A stretch of DNA of 64,000 nucleotides from JAWRCU01 sp033542235 (GTDB taxonomy: Bacteria; Pseudomonadota; Alphaproteobacteria; Rhizobiales; Rhizobiaceae): the NCBI RefSeq assembly GCF_033542235.1, contig NZ_JAWRCU010000004.1, positions 62,001 through 126,000 on the forward strand, read 5' to 3'. Below, one piece after another: positions 40,134-48,531 of this stretch. The number at the start of each line of letters is the position of its first letter. Within the stretch, counting starts at the first letter, position 1. The translations under genes were made by a program, and so were the position numbers. The notes below the pieces were generated by a model, which did not search any database, had not been told where the DNA came from, and saw only the letters and a program-made list of their open reading frames with translations.

Positions 40134-40757
40134 TCACTCGGCCGCCAACGCCTTCAACCTCGCCACCTCCGCCTCCAGCTCCGCGATGCGTCTTTCCCGC
40201 AGGGCCAGCGCGGTCGCGACGTCGGCTGCCTCGAAGCGCTGCGGGATGTGCTGGTTGCAATTCGCGTCCCAGGCCGTGACCGTGAACAGGATCACCTGCT
40301 CGCCGCGCGCCCGGTAGCCTTGCGGCATCAGCCGCGCCAGCAGTTCGGTGTCGCCTTCCACGACCCTTGCCTCTCCCCAGATTTTCACGCGGCGGCGGTT
40401 CATGTAGTCGATCAGGAAGAGGTGCGCCTTCGGATTGTCGTCGAGGTTGCCGGAAGTGATGTATTGCCGGTTGCCGGAAAAGTCGGCGAAGGCGATGGTT
40501 TTCTCGTCAAGCACGTGCAGGAAGCCGGGTGGCCCCCCGCGATGCTGGACATAGGGCTGGCCGCCAGCATTGGCGGTTGCCAGGAAAACGCTCACCTGTT
40601 CGCCGATGAAGGTGGCGAGGTCAGCCGTGATCGCGGTACGCCAGCCGCCCCGCCGCTCCATCGAGGCATAGCCGTCGCGCGAGCCTTTGCGCGTCTGGAT
40701 TGCCTTCACAGTCTGCGTGAAGGCCACGTCGCTGGAATAAGCAGGGGAGGCGTCCAC
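40134..40757 (-). CDS. Pyridoxamine 5'-phosphate oxidase-family flavoprotein
   Basis: 207 residues. The FMN split barrel (about 35-150) includes FIGEQVSVFLATANAGGQPYVQHRGGPPGFL and ITSGNLDDNPKAHLFLIDY. A short C-terminal coiled coil (RERRIAELEAEVARLKALAAE in parts) may dimerise it. The family reduces or binds flavins and quinones; not PdxH itself, which has a different C-terminus. It follows an NTF2-like gene by 11 bases on the same strand, so the two form an operon divergent from a LysR gene. Confidence 0.87.
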   Translation of the reverse strand: MDASPAYSSDVAFTQTVKAIQTRKGSRDGYASMERRGGWRTAITADLATFIGEQVSVFLATANAGGQPYVQHRGGPPGFLHVLDEKTIAFADFSGNRQYITSGNLDDNPKAHLFLIDYMNRRRVKIWGEARVVEGDTELLARLMPQGYRARGEQVILFTVTAWDANCNQHIPQRFEAADVATALALRERRIAELEAEVARLKALAAE

Positions 40758-40768
40758 CGCGATCTCCT

Positions 40769-41233
40769 TTAGAGGCCGAGCTCGCTGAGCCCCGGGTGGT
40801 CATCCGGGCGGAGGCCGAGCGGCCAATGGAATTTCCGATCGGCTTCCTTGATGGGCAGGTCGTTGATCGAGGCGATGCGCAGCCGCATCAGGCCTTCATC
40901 GTCGAACTCCCAGTTTTCGTTGCCGTAGCTGCGGAACCAGCTGCCTGCGTCGTCGTGCCATTCATAGGCGAAACGCACGGCGATGCGGTTCTCGCGGAAG
41001 GTCCAGACCTCCTTAATCAAACGATAGTCGAGCTCGCGATTCCATTTGCGGATCAGGAAGGCTTCGATGGCTTCGCGTCCTTGCAGGAATTCGGCCCGGT
41101 TCCGCCATCGGCTATCCACCGTATAGGCGAGCGCAACCTTGGCAGGATCGCGTGTGTTCCAGGCATCTTCGGCCAACCGCGCCTTCTGGGTGGCAGTCTC
41201 GTCAGTGAAAGGGGGAAAGGGCGGGCGAGTCAT
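40769..41233 (-). CDS. DUF1348 NTF2-like protein
   Basis: 154 residues, DUF1348 of the NTF2/SnoaL fold. Diagnostic wording: AEDAWNTRDPAKVALAYTVDSRWRNRAEFLQGR, then VWTFRENRIAVRFAYEWHDDAGSWFRSYGNENWEFDDEG. ATG 41233 follows an AGGAGC ribosome site. Function unknown; often next to oxidoreductases and under a LysR regulator, as here (the LysR gene starts 163 bases away on the other strand). Confidence 0.9.
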   Translation of the reverse strand: MTRPPFPPFTDETATQKARLAEDAWNTRDPAKVALAYTVDSRWRNRAEFLQGREAIEAFLIRKWNRELDYRLIKEVWTFRENRIAVRFAYEWHDDAGSWFRSYGNENWEFDDEGLMRLRIASINDLPIKEADRKFHWPLGLRPDDHPGLSELGL

Positions 41234-41396
41234 GGTGTGCTCCTTGTCGGCTGTTGAAGGGGCGATTTTCGCAGCGGCTGCCAACGATAGGCAATCGGGA
41301 GCCCCTGTCGGCCGAACAAACACAAGTTAGGAGTTTCCAAATTCGTGGGGCATAGGGCAAAGTCGGGAAGCATCCTCTCAAAAACAGGAAGGATCC

Positions 41397-42303
41397 ATGG
41401 ATCGGTTACTGGCCATGCGCGTGTTGTCGGCCGTGGTCGATACGGGCAGCTTCTCAGCGGGGTCACGCAAGGTCGGGCTCCCGCTCGCTACGGTCAGCCG
41501 CCGAATCGCTGAGCTCGAGGCGTATCTCGGAGTGCGGCTCGTCAACCGGACAAGCCGCAGGCTCGACCTGACCGAAGCCGGCCACGACTATCTGGCGGCG
41601 GCGCGGCGCATCCTCGATGACGTTGCGGAGGCGGAGCGCATCGCGAGCGGCGAATATGCGGCGCCGAGAGGTGAGCTTGTCGTCACGGCACTTGCTCGTC
41701 TTCGGAAGGCTGCATGTCTTGCCGGTCGTCGTGGAATTCCTGAGGGCCTATCCCGAGGTCGATATCCGGCTGATGCTGAACGATCGCAACCTCAGCCTTG
41801 CCGAAGACCAGGTCGATCTTGCCATACGCATCGGCGAACTGCCCGACAGCGGCCTGGTTGCGACCCGTATCGGAGCGATCAGCCGCATCGTCTGCGGCAG
41901 CCCGGCATATCTTGCGGCACGAGGCAGGCCGACCGCCCCTGCCGATCTCGCCGGGCATGACTGCGTGACGTTCGACAGCCTCATGCAGGCGGACCGCTGG
42001 TTCTTCCGCCAAGGCAATTCGGAAATCGTAGCATCGATTCGCTCACGGTTGTCGGTCAATACAGCGGAAGCGGCGATCGACGCGGCCGTAGCCGGAATTG
42101 GGCTGACGCGTGTGCTTGCCTATCAGGCGGCGGCTGCGCTCGCGAAAGGCGAATTGGAGATCGTGCTTGCGGAGTTCCAGCCGCCGCCTGCGCCGGTGAG
42201 CATGGTCCATACAGGCGGCAGGCTCCTGCCGCGCAAGGTGCGCGCTTTTCTCGACGTCGCCGTGCCTAAGCTGCGTGCGACAATCGCTAAGTTACCTTCG
42301 TAG
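41397..42303 (+). pseudogene. LysR-family regulator broken by a 1-bp insertion
   Basis: The first frame (41397 to about 41690) encodes the winged helix (VVDTGSFSAGSRKVGLPLATVSRRIAELEAYLGVRLVNR read in parts) and linker, ending RGELVVTA. The co-inducer domain continues in the next frame from about 41692 to 42303 (LVFGRLHVLPVVVEFLRAYPEV and on). Removing one base in CTTGCTCG at 41691-41698 would rejoin them. So this is either a recent pseudogene or a sequence error. It is divergent from the DUF1348/PNPOx operon it probably regulates. Confidence 0.85.
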
Positions 42304-42306
42304 CGG

Positions 42307-43089
42307 TTATGGCATCAGCTGGCCGCCGTTCACCTCGATCACCTGGCCGGTGATGTATCCGGAAAGCAGGTCAGACGAGAGGAAGAGATAGGCGCCGACG
42401 CAGTCCTCGGCCGTGCCGGCTCGCCCCTGCGGGATCATCGCGACCGCTGCTCTGATCTGCTCGGGCGTTGAATAGCGCTCGTGAAAGGGCGTAAGGATCA
42501 CGCCCGGCGACACTGCGTTCACCCTGATGCCGAAGCCGATCAACTCCTTGGCGAGGCCTCGCGTCACGTTGGAAACGAAGGCTTTGGCCGAGCCGTAAAC
42601 GCCGGCGCCGTTTCCGGCGCCGGTGCGGGCCGCGATCGAGGACGTGTTGATGATGAAGCCGCCCTGCTTCTTCAGCCACGGGATCGCGACGCGGCAGGCG
42701 GTGATCACCGAGCGTCCATTGAGGTCCATCACGCGGTCATACTGCTCGTCGGTCATTTCCGAATAGGGAACACGGCCGAGCATGCCGCCGGCATTGTTCA
42801 CCAGCCCGTCAAGGCGGCCGAAGTGTTGCGCTGTCTCCTCGACGACGCGGGTCACGTCGGCCGAGACCGAGAAGTCGCCCTGTGTCAGGAATACATCGCC
42901 GCCGGAACCGCGGATCTCCTCAGCGAGCTGCTCGGCGGCCTCACGGCTTGCGTTATAGTGAAGACCGACTTTGCTGTCCTGCGCCGCATAGGCGCGCACG
43001 AGCGCCGCGCCTATGCCGGTGGATGCGCCGGTGACAAGCACTGCCTTGTCGGCAAGATCGGGAATCGAGAGGGGTGCGTTTGAAGGCAT
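42307..43089 (-). CDS. Short-chain dehydrogenase/reductase
   Basis: 260-residue classical SDR. The cofactor motif is TGASTGIG near 18-25; LVNNAGG follows; the catalytic set is Ser (INTSSIAARTG), Tyr and Lys (VYGSAK). The end GYITGQVIEVNGGQLMP is usual. The basic/acidic pattern after strand 2 (HYNASREAAEQL) suggests NADP(H). Substrate unknown. Start ATG 43089 places the first strand properly. It is convergent with the LysR pseudogene, stop to stop only a few bases apart. Confidence 0.92.
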   Translation of the reverse strand: MPSNAPLSIPDLADKAVLVTGASTGIGAALVRAYAAQDSKVGLHYNASREAAEQLAEEIRGSGGDVFLTQGDFSVSADVTRVVEETAQHFGRLDGLVNNAGGMLGRVPYSEMTDEQYDRVMDLNGRSVITACRVAIPWLKKQGGFIINTSSIAARTGAGNGAGVYGSAKAFVSNVTRGLAKELIGFGIRVNAVSPGVILTPFHERYSTPEQIRAAVAMIPQGRAGTAEDCVGAYLFLSSDLLSGYITGQVIEVNGGQLMP

Positions 43090-43256
43090 TGGGCAGCTCC
43101 GCGAAATTGTCAGAGTCAAGCCTTTCCTACGAGCCAAGCCATCGGAGCTTCAAGAGGTTTGGCGAGCAATATCGGTGAGAATGCGGCCTGTCTGCGCGCA
43201 AGGGGTGTGGTACCATCCCATTCAGACGCCAAACAAACTGCCACGCCGGAGTTTCG

Positions 43257-43718
43257 ATGACGTATTTGTTTGCATTGCTGATCGGCATCATAGCCGGGTT
43301 GCGAGCGATGACTGCGCCGGCTGCGGTAAGCTGGGCCGCCCATCTCGGCTGGCTGCCCGTAAACGCCACCTGGGCGTGGTTCATGGGGCATTGGCTGGCG
43401 CCCTGGATTTTTACTCTCCTCGCCATCGTCGAGCTGATTAACGACCAGCGGCCTGGCACACCGAGCCGCACCGTACCTGTCCAGTTCGGTGCGCGCATCG
43501 TGACCGGTGCGCTCTCCGGCGCGACCATCGGCGCGTCGGCCGGCCTCACCATCGGCGGCTTGATCGCCGGCGTGATCGGGGCGGTTATCGGCACATATGG
43601 CGGCTATGAAGCGAGGAAGAGCCTTGTGGCTTCGACCGGGGGTCGCGACCTGCCGGTCGCTCTTGCAGAGGATGCGGTCGCCGTGCTGGGCGCGCTGTTG
43701 GTCGTGAGTTGGTTGTGA
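43257..43718 (+). CDS. DUF4126 small membrane protein
   Basis: 153 residues, about four hydrophobic segments: YLFALLIGIIAGLRAMTAPAA, WIFTLLAIVELIND, GALSGATIGASAGLTIGGLIAGVIGAVIG (in parts) and VAVLGALLVVSWL. The early GLRAMTAPAAVSWAA wording is that of DUF4126. Function unknown. Its TGA stop overlaps the next ATG (TGATG), so it is translationally coupled with a flavin disulfide reductase, perhaps as a membrane partner (inference). Confidence 0.85.
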   Translation: MTYLFALLIGIIAGLRAMTAPAAVSWAAHLGWLPVNATWAWFMGHWLAPWIFTLLAIVELINDQRPGTPSRTVPVQFGARIVTGALSGATIGASAGLTIGGLIAGVIGAVIGTYGGYEARKSLVASTGGRDLPVALAEDAVAVLGALLVVSWL

Positions 43719-45088
43719 TGACACGCAAATTCGATGCGATCGTCGTGGGGGCAGGGCAGGCGGGACCGTCGCTCACGGGGCGGCTGACGGCGGCAGGCAT
43801 GACCGTCGCCATGATCGAGCGCAAGCTGTTCGGCGGTACCTGCGTGAATACCGGCTGCACGCCGACCAAGACCTTGATCGCCAACGCCTACGCCGCGCAT
43901 CTCGCAAGACATGGCGCCGACTACGGTGTGGCTACCGGGCCGATCGCTATAGACATGAAGAAGGTGAAGGCGCGTGCGGACGAGGTTTCCGGCAGTTCGC
44001 GCCGCAGCCTCGAAAACTGGCTCGACAACATGGAGCGCTGCACCGTCTTCCGCGGCCACGCCCGGTTCGAGGGCCCGAAGACGATGAGCGTCAACGGCGA
44101 GCTGATCGAGGCAGAGCGCATCTTCCTCAATGTCGGCGGGCGAGCCAGCGTGCCCGAGCTGCCGGGGCTCGACCAGATCGACTACCTCACCAATTCCTCG
44201 GTGCTCGAACTCGACACGCTGCCCCGCCATCTCGTCATCCTCGGCGGCAGCTATATCGGTCTGGAGTTCGCACAGATGTACCGCCGTTTCGGCGCGGAGG
44301 TGACGGTGATCGAGCGCGATGCACGCCTGATCGGCCGCGAGGACGAGGATGTCTCTGCTGCGATCAAGGAGATCCTCGAAGGCGAAGGGATTGTCATCCA
44401 TCTCGGCGCCAACGACGTTCGCTTCTCCAAGAGAGGAAGCGAATTCGCCGTGCAGCCGCGCGCCGGCGCAGCCGAGATCGTGGGCTCGCACCTCCTGCTC
44501 GCGATCGGAAGGCGGCCGAATACCGACGATCTCGGCCTCGACAAGGCCGGCGTGAAGATCGACCGTCGAGGCTATATCGAGGTCGACGACCAGCTCAGCA
44601 CGAATGTCCCCGGCATTTGGGCGCTCGGCGACTGCAACGGCAAGGGCGCTTTCACCCATACGTCCTATAATGATTTCGAGATTGTAGCGGCGAACCTGCT
44701 CGACAATGACCCGCGCCGCGTCAGCAACCGTATTCCGACCTATGCGCTTTTCATCGACCCGCCGCTTGGCCGTGCCGGGATGACGGAGGCCGCTGTGAAG
44801 AAGTCCGGCAGGAAGGCGTTGATCGGCACGATGCCGATGACAAGCGTGTCGCGCGCCATCGAGAAGGGCGACACGCGCGGCTTCATGAAGGTGATGGTCG
44901 ACGCCGAGACCAAGGAGATCCTCGGCGCGGCCATCCTCGGCACCGGCGGCGACGAGGTCATCCACTCGATCCTCGACGTGATGGCGGCCAAGGCACCCTA
45001 CACCGCGATATCCAGGACCATGCACATCCACCCGACGGTGTCTGAGCTGGTGCCCACGATGCTCGGGGAGATGAAGGAGCTGGCGTGA
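43718..45088 (+). CDS. FAD-dependent pyridine nucleotide-disulfide reductase (mercuric-reductase-like)
   Basis: 456 residues. FAD motif VVGAGQAGPSL; redox disulfide in GGTCVNTGCTPTKT; NAD(P) motif VILGGSYIGLEFAQM; second FAD motif GIWALGDCNGKGAFTH; dimer domain from about 335 with the His of MHIHPTVSEL. The N-terminal heavy-metal domain and C-terminal CC pair of MerA are missing, so it is not a mercuric reductase proper. Substrate unknown. ATG 43718 overlaps the DUF4126 stop. Confidence 0.92.
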   Translation: MTRKFDAIVVGAGQAGPSLTGRLTAAGMTVAMIERKLFGGTCVNTGCTPTKTLIANAYAAHLARHGADYGVATGPIAIDMKKVKARADEVSGSSRRSLENWLDNMERCTVFRGHARFEGPKTMSVNGELIEAERIFLNVGGRASVPELPGLDQIDYLTNSSVLELDTLPRHLVILGGSYIGLEFAQMYRRFGAEVTVIERDARLIGREDEDVSAAIKEILEGEGIVIHLGANDVRFSKRGSEFAVQPRAGAAEIVGSHLLLAIGRRPNTDDLGLDKAGVKIDRRGYIEVDDQLSTNVPGIWALGDCNGKGAFTHTSYNDFEIVAANLLDNDPRRVSNRIPTYALFIDPPLGRAGMTEAAVKKSGRKALIGTMPMTSVSRAIEKGDTRGFMKVMVDAETKEILGAAILGTGGDEVIHSILDVMAAKAPYTAISRTMHIHPTVSELVPTMLGEMKELA

Positions 45089-45110
45089 GGCGCATATTTT
45101 TGATCCGATC

Positions 45111-45327
45111 GCGCCTTCTGGAGGACCCCTCATCCGTCTCGGCGCTGCGCGCCGAGCCACCTTCTCCCACAAGGGGCGAAGGGGGAGCTTGGCATTTAGG
45201 TCGCCGCAAAATCTCGAACCTCGCCGATCAGCCGAGACGCAAATGCAGCGCTCCCCCTTCGCCCCTTGTGGGAGAAGGTGGCTCGGCGCAAAGCGCCGAG
45301 ACGGATGAGGGGTATTCCAGAAGGCGC
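45111..45327. repeat. Long inverted repeat, DUF559-associated family, locus B (no ORF inside)
   Basis: Arms 45111-45190 and about 45246-45327. Both outer ends begin GCGCCTTCTGGA and continue CCCCTCATCCGTCTCGGCGC, CGCCGAGCCACCTTCTCCCA and CAAGGGGCGAAGGGGGAGC. The arms are about 80 bases long with only a few mismatches. The core contains GAGACGCAAATGCAGCGC, shared with loci A and D. It lies downstream of the flavin reductase. The remaining gene-free part up to the cupin gene (45328-45496) shows nothing I recognise. Confidence 0.87.
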
Positions 45328-45496
45328 TGCGGGACAAGGAACGACTCAAGCTGATGCGGCCGCTACCGCTCGCGCCGTATCGATGAAGGCTCTTGGCTTA
45401 GGCGCCATCAAGGCGCGGTGGAGGCAAATGCGGAAAAGGCGCGCCTTGCATTTCCCCTGTGGCATGTCACGATGCCGCGAGGATTGAGGCAGTTTC

Positions 45497-46132
45497 ATGT
45501 CGCGCTGCGGCGACGTCTATGAGAACAAAATCACCGGCGAGTATGCTGTAGTTCTGCGCGGCACCGAGGATCGGGGTGATGGGCCAGCCATCGCGCACTT
45601 GACCGCCCGCCCCGGAGCGGCCGTCGTCGGCGAGCATTTCCACCCTTATCTGATCGAGAAATTCACAGCGCTGCGCGGCCGGCTCGATGCGCGCATCGCA
45701 GGAAAGCATCTTTGCCTGGAGCCCGGTCAGTCGGCGACGGTAGAGGCGGGCGTCGTGCACGACTGGTGGAACAGCAGCAGGGCGGAAGAGGCTCATGTGC
45801 TGGTCGAGATCACGCGGGCGCCGGGAGCGGATCACTTCGATCCGGGCCGCTTCGAGCTTCTGATCGGCATGCTGTTCGGCCTCGCCAATGACGGCAAGGT
45901 GGACAAGAATGGGCGGCCCTCACCGCTGCAAGCCGCAGTGATCGTCAGAGAATTCGCCGACATGGTCGTCTTCACCCATCCTCCGCAGGCGGTACAGAAG
46001 GTGCTGCTCGGCATCCTCGCGCCGCTCGGCAAATTATTGGGCTACAAAGCCATTGATCCGGTCTACTGCAGGCCCCATGCGCATGTAACGCCGGACCCGG
46101 AAGTGCTTGCGGCTGCGGGGCTTTCGAGTTGA
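45497..46132 (+). CDS. Cupin-domain protein
   Basis: 211 residues. The conserved barrel occupies about 25-110; HFHP and the later VEAGVVHDWWN supply cupin-type histidines (His in motif 1 and motif 2). A C-terminal helical part (about 120-211) with FELLIGMLFGLANDGKVDKNGRPSPLQ (in parts) is typical of a group of alphaproteobacterial and actinobacterial cupins of unknown function. No signal peptide. Convergent with the S9 peptidase. Confidence 0.83.
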   Translation: MSRCGDVYENKITGEYAVVLRGTEDRGDGPAIAHLTARPGAAVVGEHFHPYLIEKFTALRGRLDARIAGKHLCLEPGQSATVEAGVVHDWWNSSRAEEAHVLVEITRAPGADHFDPGRFELLIGMLFGLANDGKVDKNGRPSPLQAAVIVREFADMVVFTHPPQAVQKVLLGILAPLGKLLGYKAIDPVYCRPHAHVTPDPEVLAAAGLSS

Positions 46133-46169
46133 TGGCGACGCCGGTTCGGTCGCGGGCCAAGGTCGCGCA

Positions 46170-46244
46170 GGGGACAGTTTACTTCTTTCCGCCGAAAGGC
46201 CGAGGCGCTTGGCCCGAGCTAGCGGAAAAAAGTAGACTGTCCCC
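46170..46244. repeat. GGGGACAG palindrome (REP/RAYT-type) between convergent genes
   Basis: GGGGACAGTTTACTTCTTTC plus CGC (46170-46192) pairs with its inverted copy at 46222-46244 with two mismatches in 23. The 29-base loop contains GGCCGAGGCGCTTGGCC, an inner hairpin. The wording GGGGACAGT-TACTT is one I know from repeats near REP-associated transposase genes in Proteobacteria; no such gene is near. It also may end both convergent transcripts. Confidence 0.75.
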
Positions 46245-46253
46245 GGCACATCC

Positions 46254-48227
46254 CTAAAACGTCAGCCCCGTTCGAAAGACCTCAAATGCGTAGAAATAAA
46301 GTTCGGCGTCCAGAGCGCGTTTGATGTTGGCGGCCTGACGAAACCCGTGCTGTTCGCCGGAGAACAGGAAGTAGCCGACCGGCTTGCCGCTGCTGCGAAG
46401 CGCTGACACCATGGTTTCGGTCTGGCCCGGAGGAATCACCTCATCTTCGTCGCCCTGGAAGAAGATAACTGGTTTGGCCAGGCGCTCTGCGTGAAACAGC
46501 GGCGAGCGCTCACGGTAGAGCGCCTCTTCCTCGGGATAGGGCCCGATCAGCCAGTCGAGATAGCGCGATTCGAACTTGTGCGTGTCGCGCGCGAGCGCGG
46601 CCGCGTCGCTCACGCCGTAATAGCTCGCTCCACCCTGGAAAAAATCGTGGAAGGTGAGGGCGGCCAGCGTCGTGTATCCTCCGGCGCTACCGCCGGTAAT
46701 GACGATGCGCTTCGGGTCGACAAGGCCTTGCTCCGCAAGGAATTTGGCCCCGTTGATGCAGTCGTCGACATCGACGATGCCCCAATTGCGGTGCAGCCGG
46801 TCGCGATAGGCGCGGCCGAAACCGGTGCTGCCGCCATAGTTTACGTCGAGCACGGCGATGCCGCGGCTCGTCCAATAATGCGTGCCGAGACTGAGTGAGC
46901 TAGAGGCGGCCGAGGTCGGGCCGCCATGGCACTTGACGAGCAGCGGCGGCTTTTTGTCGGGAGGTCCGGCATAGTCGAGATTGCGAGGCGGATAAAACAG
47001 GGCGAAGGCCGTGTTCCCGCCGGAGGTCGGAAACTCGATCGATTGCACCGCCGTGAGATAGCCGGCGATTGCCACGTCCGAACTGTCCAGAACTTCGGTC
47101 GCTTTCTTCAGGATGCGATGCCGCCCGGATTTCAGATCGAGCTCCACCACGCTCGTGGGAAGGGATGGGGCACCTGCAACGAACACGACTTGGTCGCCGG
47201 AGGCCTGAACCGAAGCGAACTGCGTGAACGGTATTTCGATCGGCTGCAGCGCGCCGCTCACGAAATCGACGACAGCCAGCTTCCCCAAGCCCGCTTGCAA
47301 GTAGGTGCAGACGATGCGGTCGGGGCCGGCGAAAGCGTAAGTGGACATGCCGAACACCCATTGCGGCTGCCCGAACTCCGCGGTCATTGGCGCGATTGGG
47401 TGGATGGCATGCGTCGCTAGCTCGAAGCGGTAGAGATTCCACCAGCCGGACTGGTCGGACACGAAAACGATGTGGGTTCCATCGGGCGACCATTCCGGCT
47501 GAAAGATCGACTCAGCTTCACCGCCGGCGATCGCTCGCGTCTCGCCCACAACCGCGCCGTCGCCGTGGAGCTCCGCCAGGTAAAGAGTGGTGCCGTTCCA
47601 GGGCATGTTCGGGTGATCCCAGGCGAGCCAGACGAGCTTGCTGCCATCCGGCGAAAGGCGCGGGGACGAGAAGAAGTCGTGCCCGCTTGCGATTACGTGC
47701 CCCGGATCGGAGCCGGAACCTGCCAGGTCGACGGCGACGATCGTGTTGACCGGCGCACCGCTGCCGCTGTGATCCTCGCGCACGCCGATCCAGCGATTGC
47801 GCGATCGGTCAATAATGCCGTCGGCATATCGCCAGGCGCCGGACGCTCCGGGCGGCACTGGGGTGAGCGGCTCCGGCTTGGCTGCGCCGTCGGTGAGACG
47901 ATATAGCTGGCCATCGGAGAAGTTCGAGAAATAGAGCGTTCCGTCGGTCACGCTCCATGCGCCCCCGCCATATTCGTGCACGCGTGTGCGCACATTGTAA
48001 GGTGGCGCTACGATGTCGGCCTGCTCTCGGGGCTGTTCTGGGCCTGTGGCCCCGGCGCGCACGATCACAGACCGGCCTTGTTCCTGTGGCCTGCCTTCCA
48101 GCCAATAGGCTAGTCCTTTGTCGAGACGGACTTCCGACAGGGAAATCGCTTGTGAGACGATGAGATCGGACGTGATCGGCGATTTCCAGGAGCCGTATGG
48201 CGCCATCTTCGCTGGCTGCGTCGCCAT
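46254..48227 (-). CDS. S9-family serine peptidase (prolyl oligopeptidase superfamily)
   Basis: 657 residues. The N-terminal seven-bladed propeller (about 50-390) has repeated WSPDGTHIVFVSD-like strands. The alpha/beta-hydrolase domain (about 400-657) has nucleophile Ser in TGGSAGGY, acid Asp in FQGDEDEVIPP and His in GEQHGFRQ. This is the acylaminoacyl-peptidase/dipeptidyl-peptidase branch. No signal peptide is evident, so it is probably cytoplasmic. It removes short or acylated peptides. The trpL promoter region lies upstream on the opposite strand. Confidence 0.92.
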   Translation of the reverse strand: MATQPAKMAPYGSWKSPITSDLIVSQAISLSEVRLDKGLAYWLEGRPQEQGRSVIVRAGATGPEQPREQADIVAPPYNVRTRVHEYGGGAWSVTDGTLYFSNFSDGQLYRLTDGAAKPEPLTPVPPGASGAWRYADGIIDRSRNRWIGVREDHSGSGAPVNTIVAVDLAGSGSDPGHVIASGHDFFSSPRLSPDGSKLVWLAWDHPNMPWNGTTLYLAELHGDGAVVGETRAIAGGEAESIFQPEWSPDGTHIVFVSDQSGWWNLYRFELATHAIHPIAPMTAEFGQPQWVFGMSTYAFAGPDRIVCTYLQAGLGKLAVVDFVSGALQPIEIPFTQFASVQASGDQVVFVAGAPSLPTSVVELDLKSGRHRILKKATEVLDSSDVAIAGYLTAVQSIEFPTSGGNTAFALFYPPRNLDYAGPPDKKPPLLVKCHGGPTSAASSSLSLGTHYWTSRGIAVLDVNYGGSTGFGRAYRDRLHRNWGIVDVDDCINGAKFLAEQGLVDPKRIVITGGSAGGYTTLAALTFHDFFQGGASYYGVSDAAALARDTHKFESRYLDWLIGPYPEEEALYRERSPLFHAERLAKPVIFFQGDEDEVIPPGQTETMVSALRSSGKPVGYFLFSGEQHGFRQAANIKRALDAELYFYAFEVFRTGLTF

Positions 48228-48330
48228 GGATCATCACCTCTTTGCGAATACACCGACGGGTCGTTATACCCCGGTCGGAGCGGCGCGTCAGGATGCTAGG
48301 CGGACCAGGCTGCAGGCCTTGCGAATCCAG

Positions 48331-48359
48331 TTGCCTCGGCTGCCGTTCGCCGCTATGGA
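48331..48359 (+). promoter_or_regulatory. Promoter of the trp leader
   Basis: TTGCCT (48331-48336), 17 bases, TATGGA (48354-48359). Transcription should start about seven bases later, at or beside the A of the trpL ATG at 48367, giving a leaderless mRNA, as described for the Sinorhizobium trp leader. Confidence 0.6.
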
Positions 48360-48366
48360 GTCCACC

Positions 48367-48411
48367 ATGCATTCGCTTTCGATCAAGACCGTTTGGTGGT
48401 GGGCCAGCTGA
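48367..48411 (+). CDS. trpL: trp operon leader peptide TrpL
   Basis: 14 codons encoding MHSLSIKTVWWWAS, with three consecutive Trp codons (TGG at 48394-48402) and a TGA stop. Stalling at these codons under Trp shortage would free the antiterminator. Length and the WWWA ending closely resemble Sinorhizobium peTrpL. The ATG three codons earlier (48355) overlaps the -10 element, so 48367 is preferred and is probably the transcript start itself. Confidence 0.9.
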   Translation: MHSLSIKTVWWWAS

Positions 48412-48444
48412 CAGCGGCCTCTCGAAGCGCGTGCGCGTGAAAAT

Positions 48445-48485
48445 AAAGGTGGCCGCAGGAGAAGTCCGGGCGGCCCTTTTGTTTT
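48445..48485 (+). terminator. trp attenuator terminator
   Basis: AAAGG-T-GGCCGC (48445-48456) pairs with GCGGCCCTTTT (48470-48480) with one bulged T and one G-U pair, followed by GTTTTATT. It lies 46 bases before the trpEG start. Confidence 0.85.
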
Positions 48486-48531
48486 ATTGGCGGACCTCCG
48501 GACCTTCCCGCGGCGGGTGATGGAGACGGGA

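Larger units (their letters stand above)
48367..48485 (+). ncRNA. trp attenuator RNA (rnTrpL-like)
   Basis: When transcription stops at the attenuator, a free RNA of about 115-120 bases results. GCGGCC at 48414-48419 (segment 2) can pair with GGCCGC at 48451-48456 (segment 3), and so can GCGGCC at 48470-48475 (segment 4): the mutually exclusive antiterminator and terminator. In Sinorhizobium the corresponding released RNA and peptide act in trans; the same is possible here. Confidence 0.75.

Noticed and set aside
43718..45088. Mercuric reductase (MerA)
   Set aside because: It lacks the N-terminal metal-binding domain and the C-terminal Cys pair, and there are no other mer genes.
43604..45349. 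581-residue minus-strand frame
   Set aside because: Antisense to the flavin disulfide reductase, whose motifs are all in the plus frame; it also runs through a palindrome.
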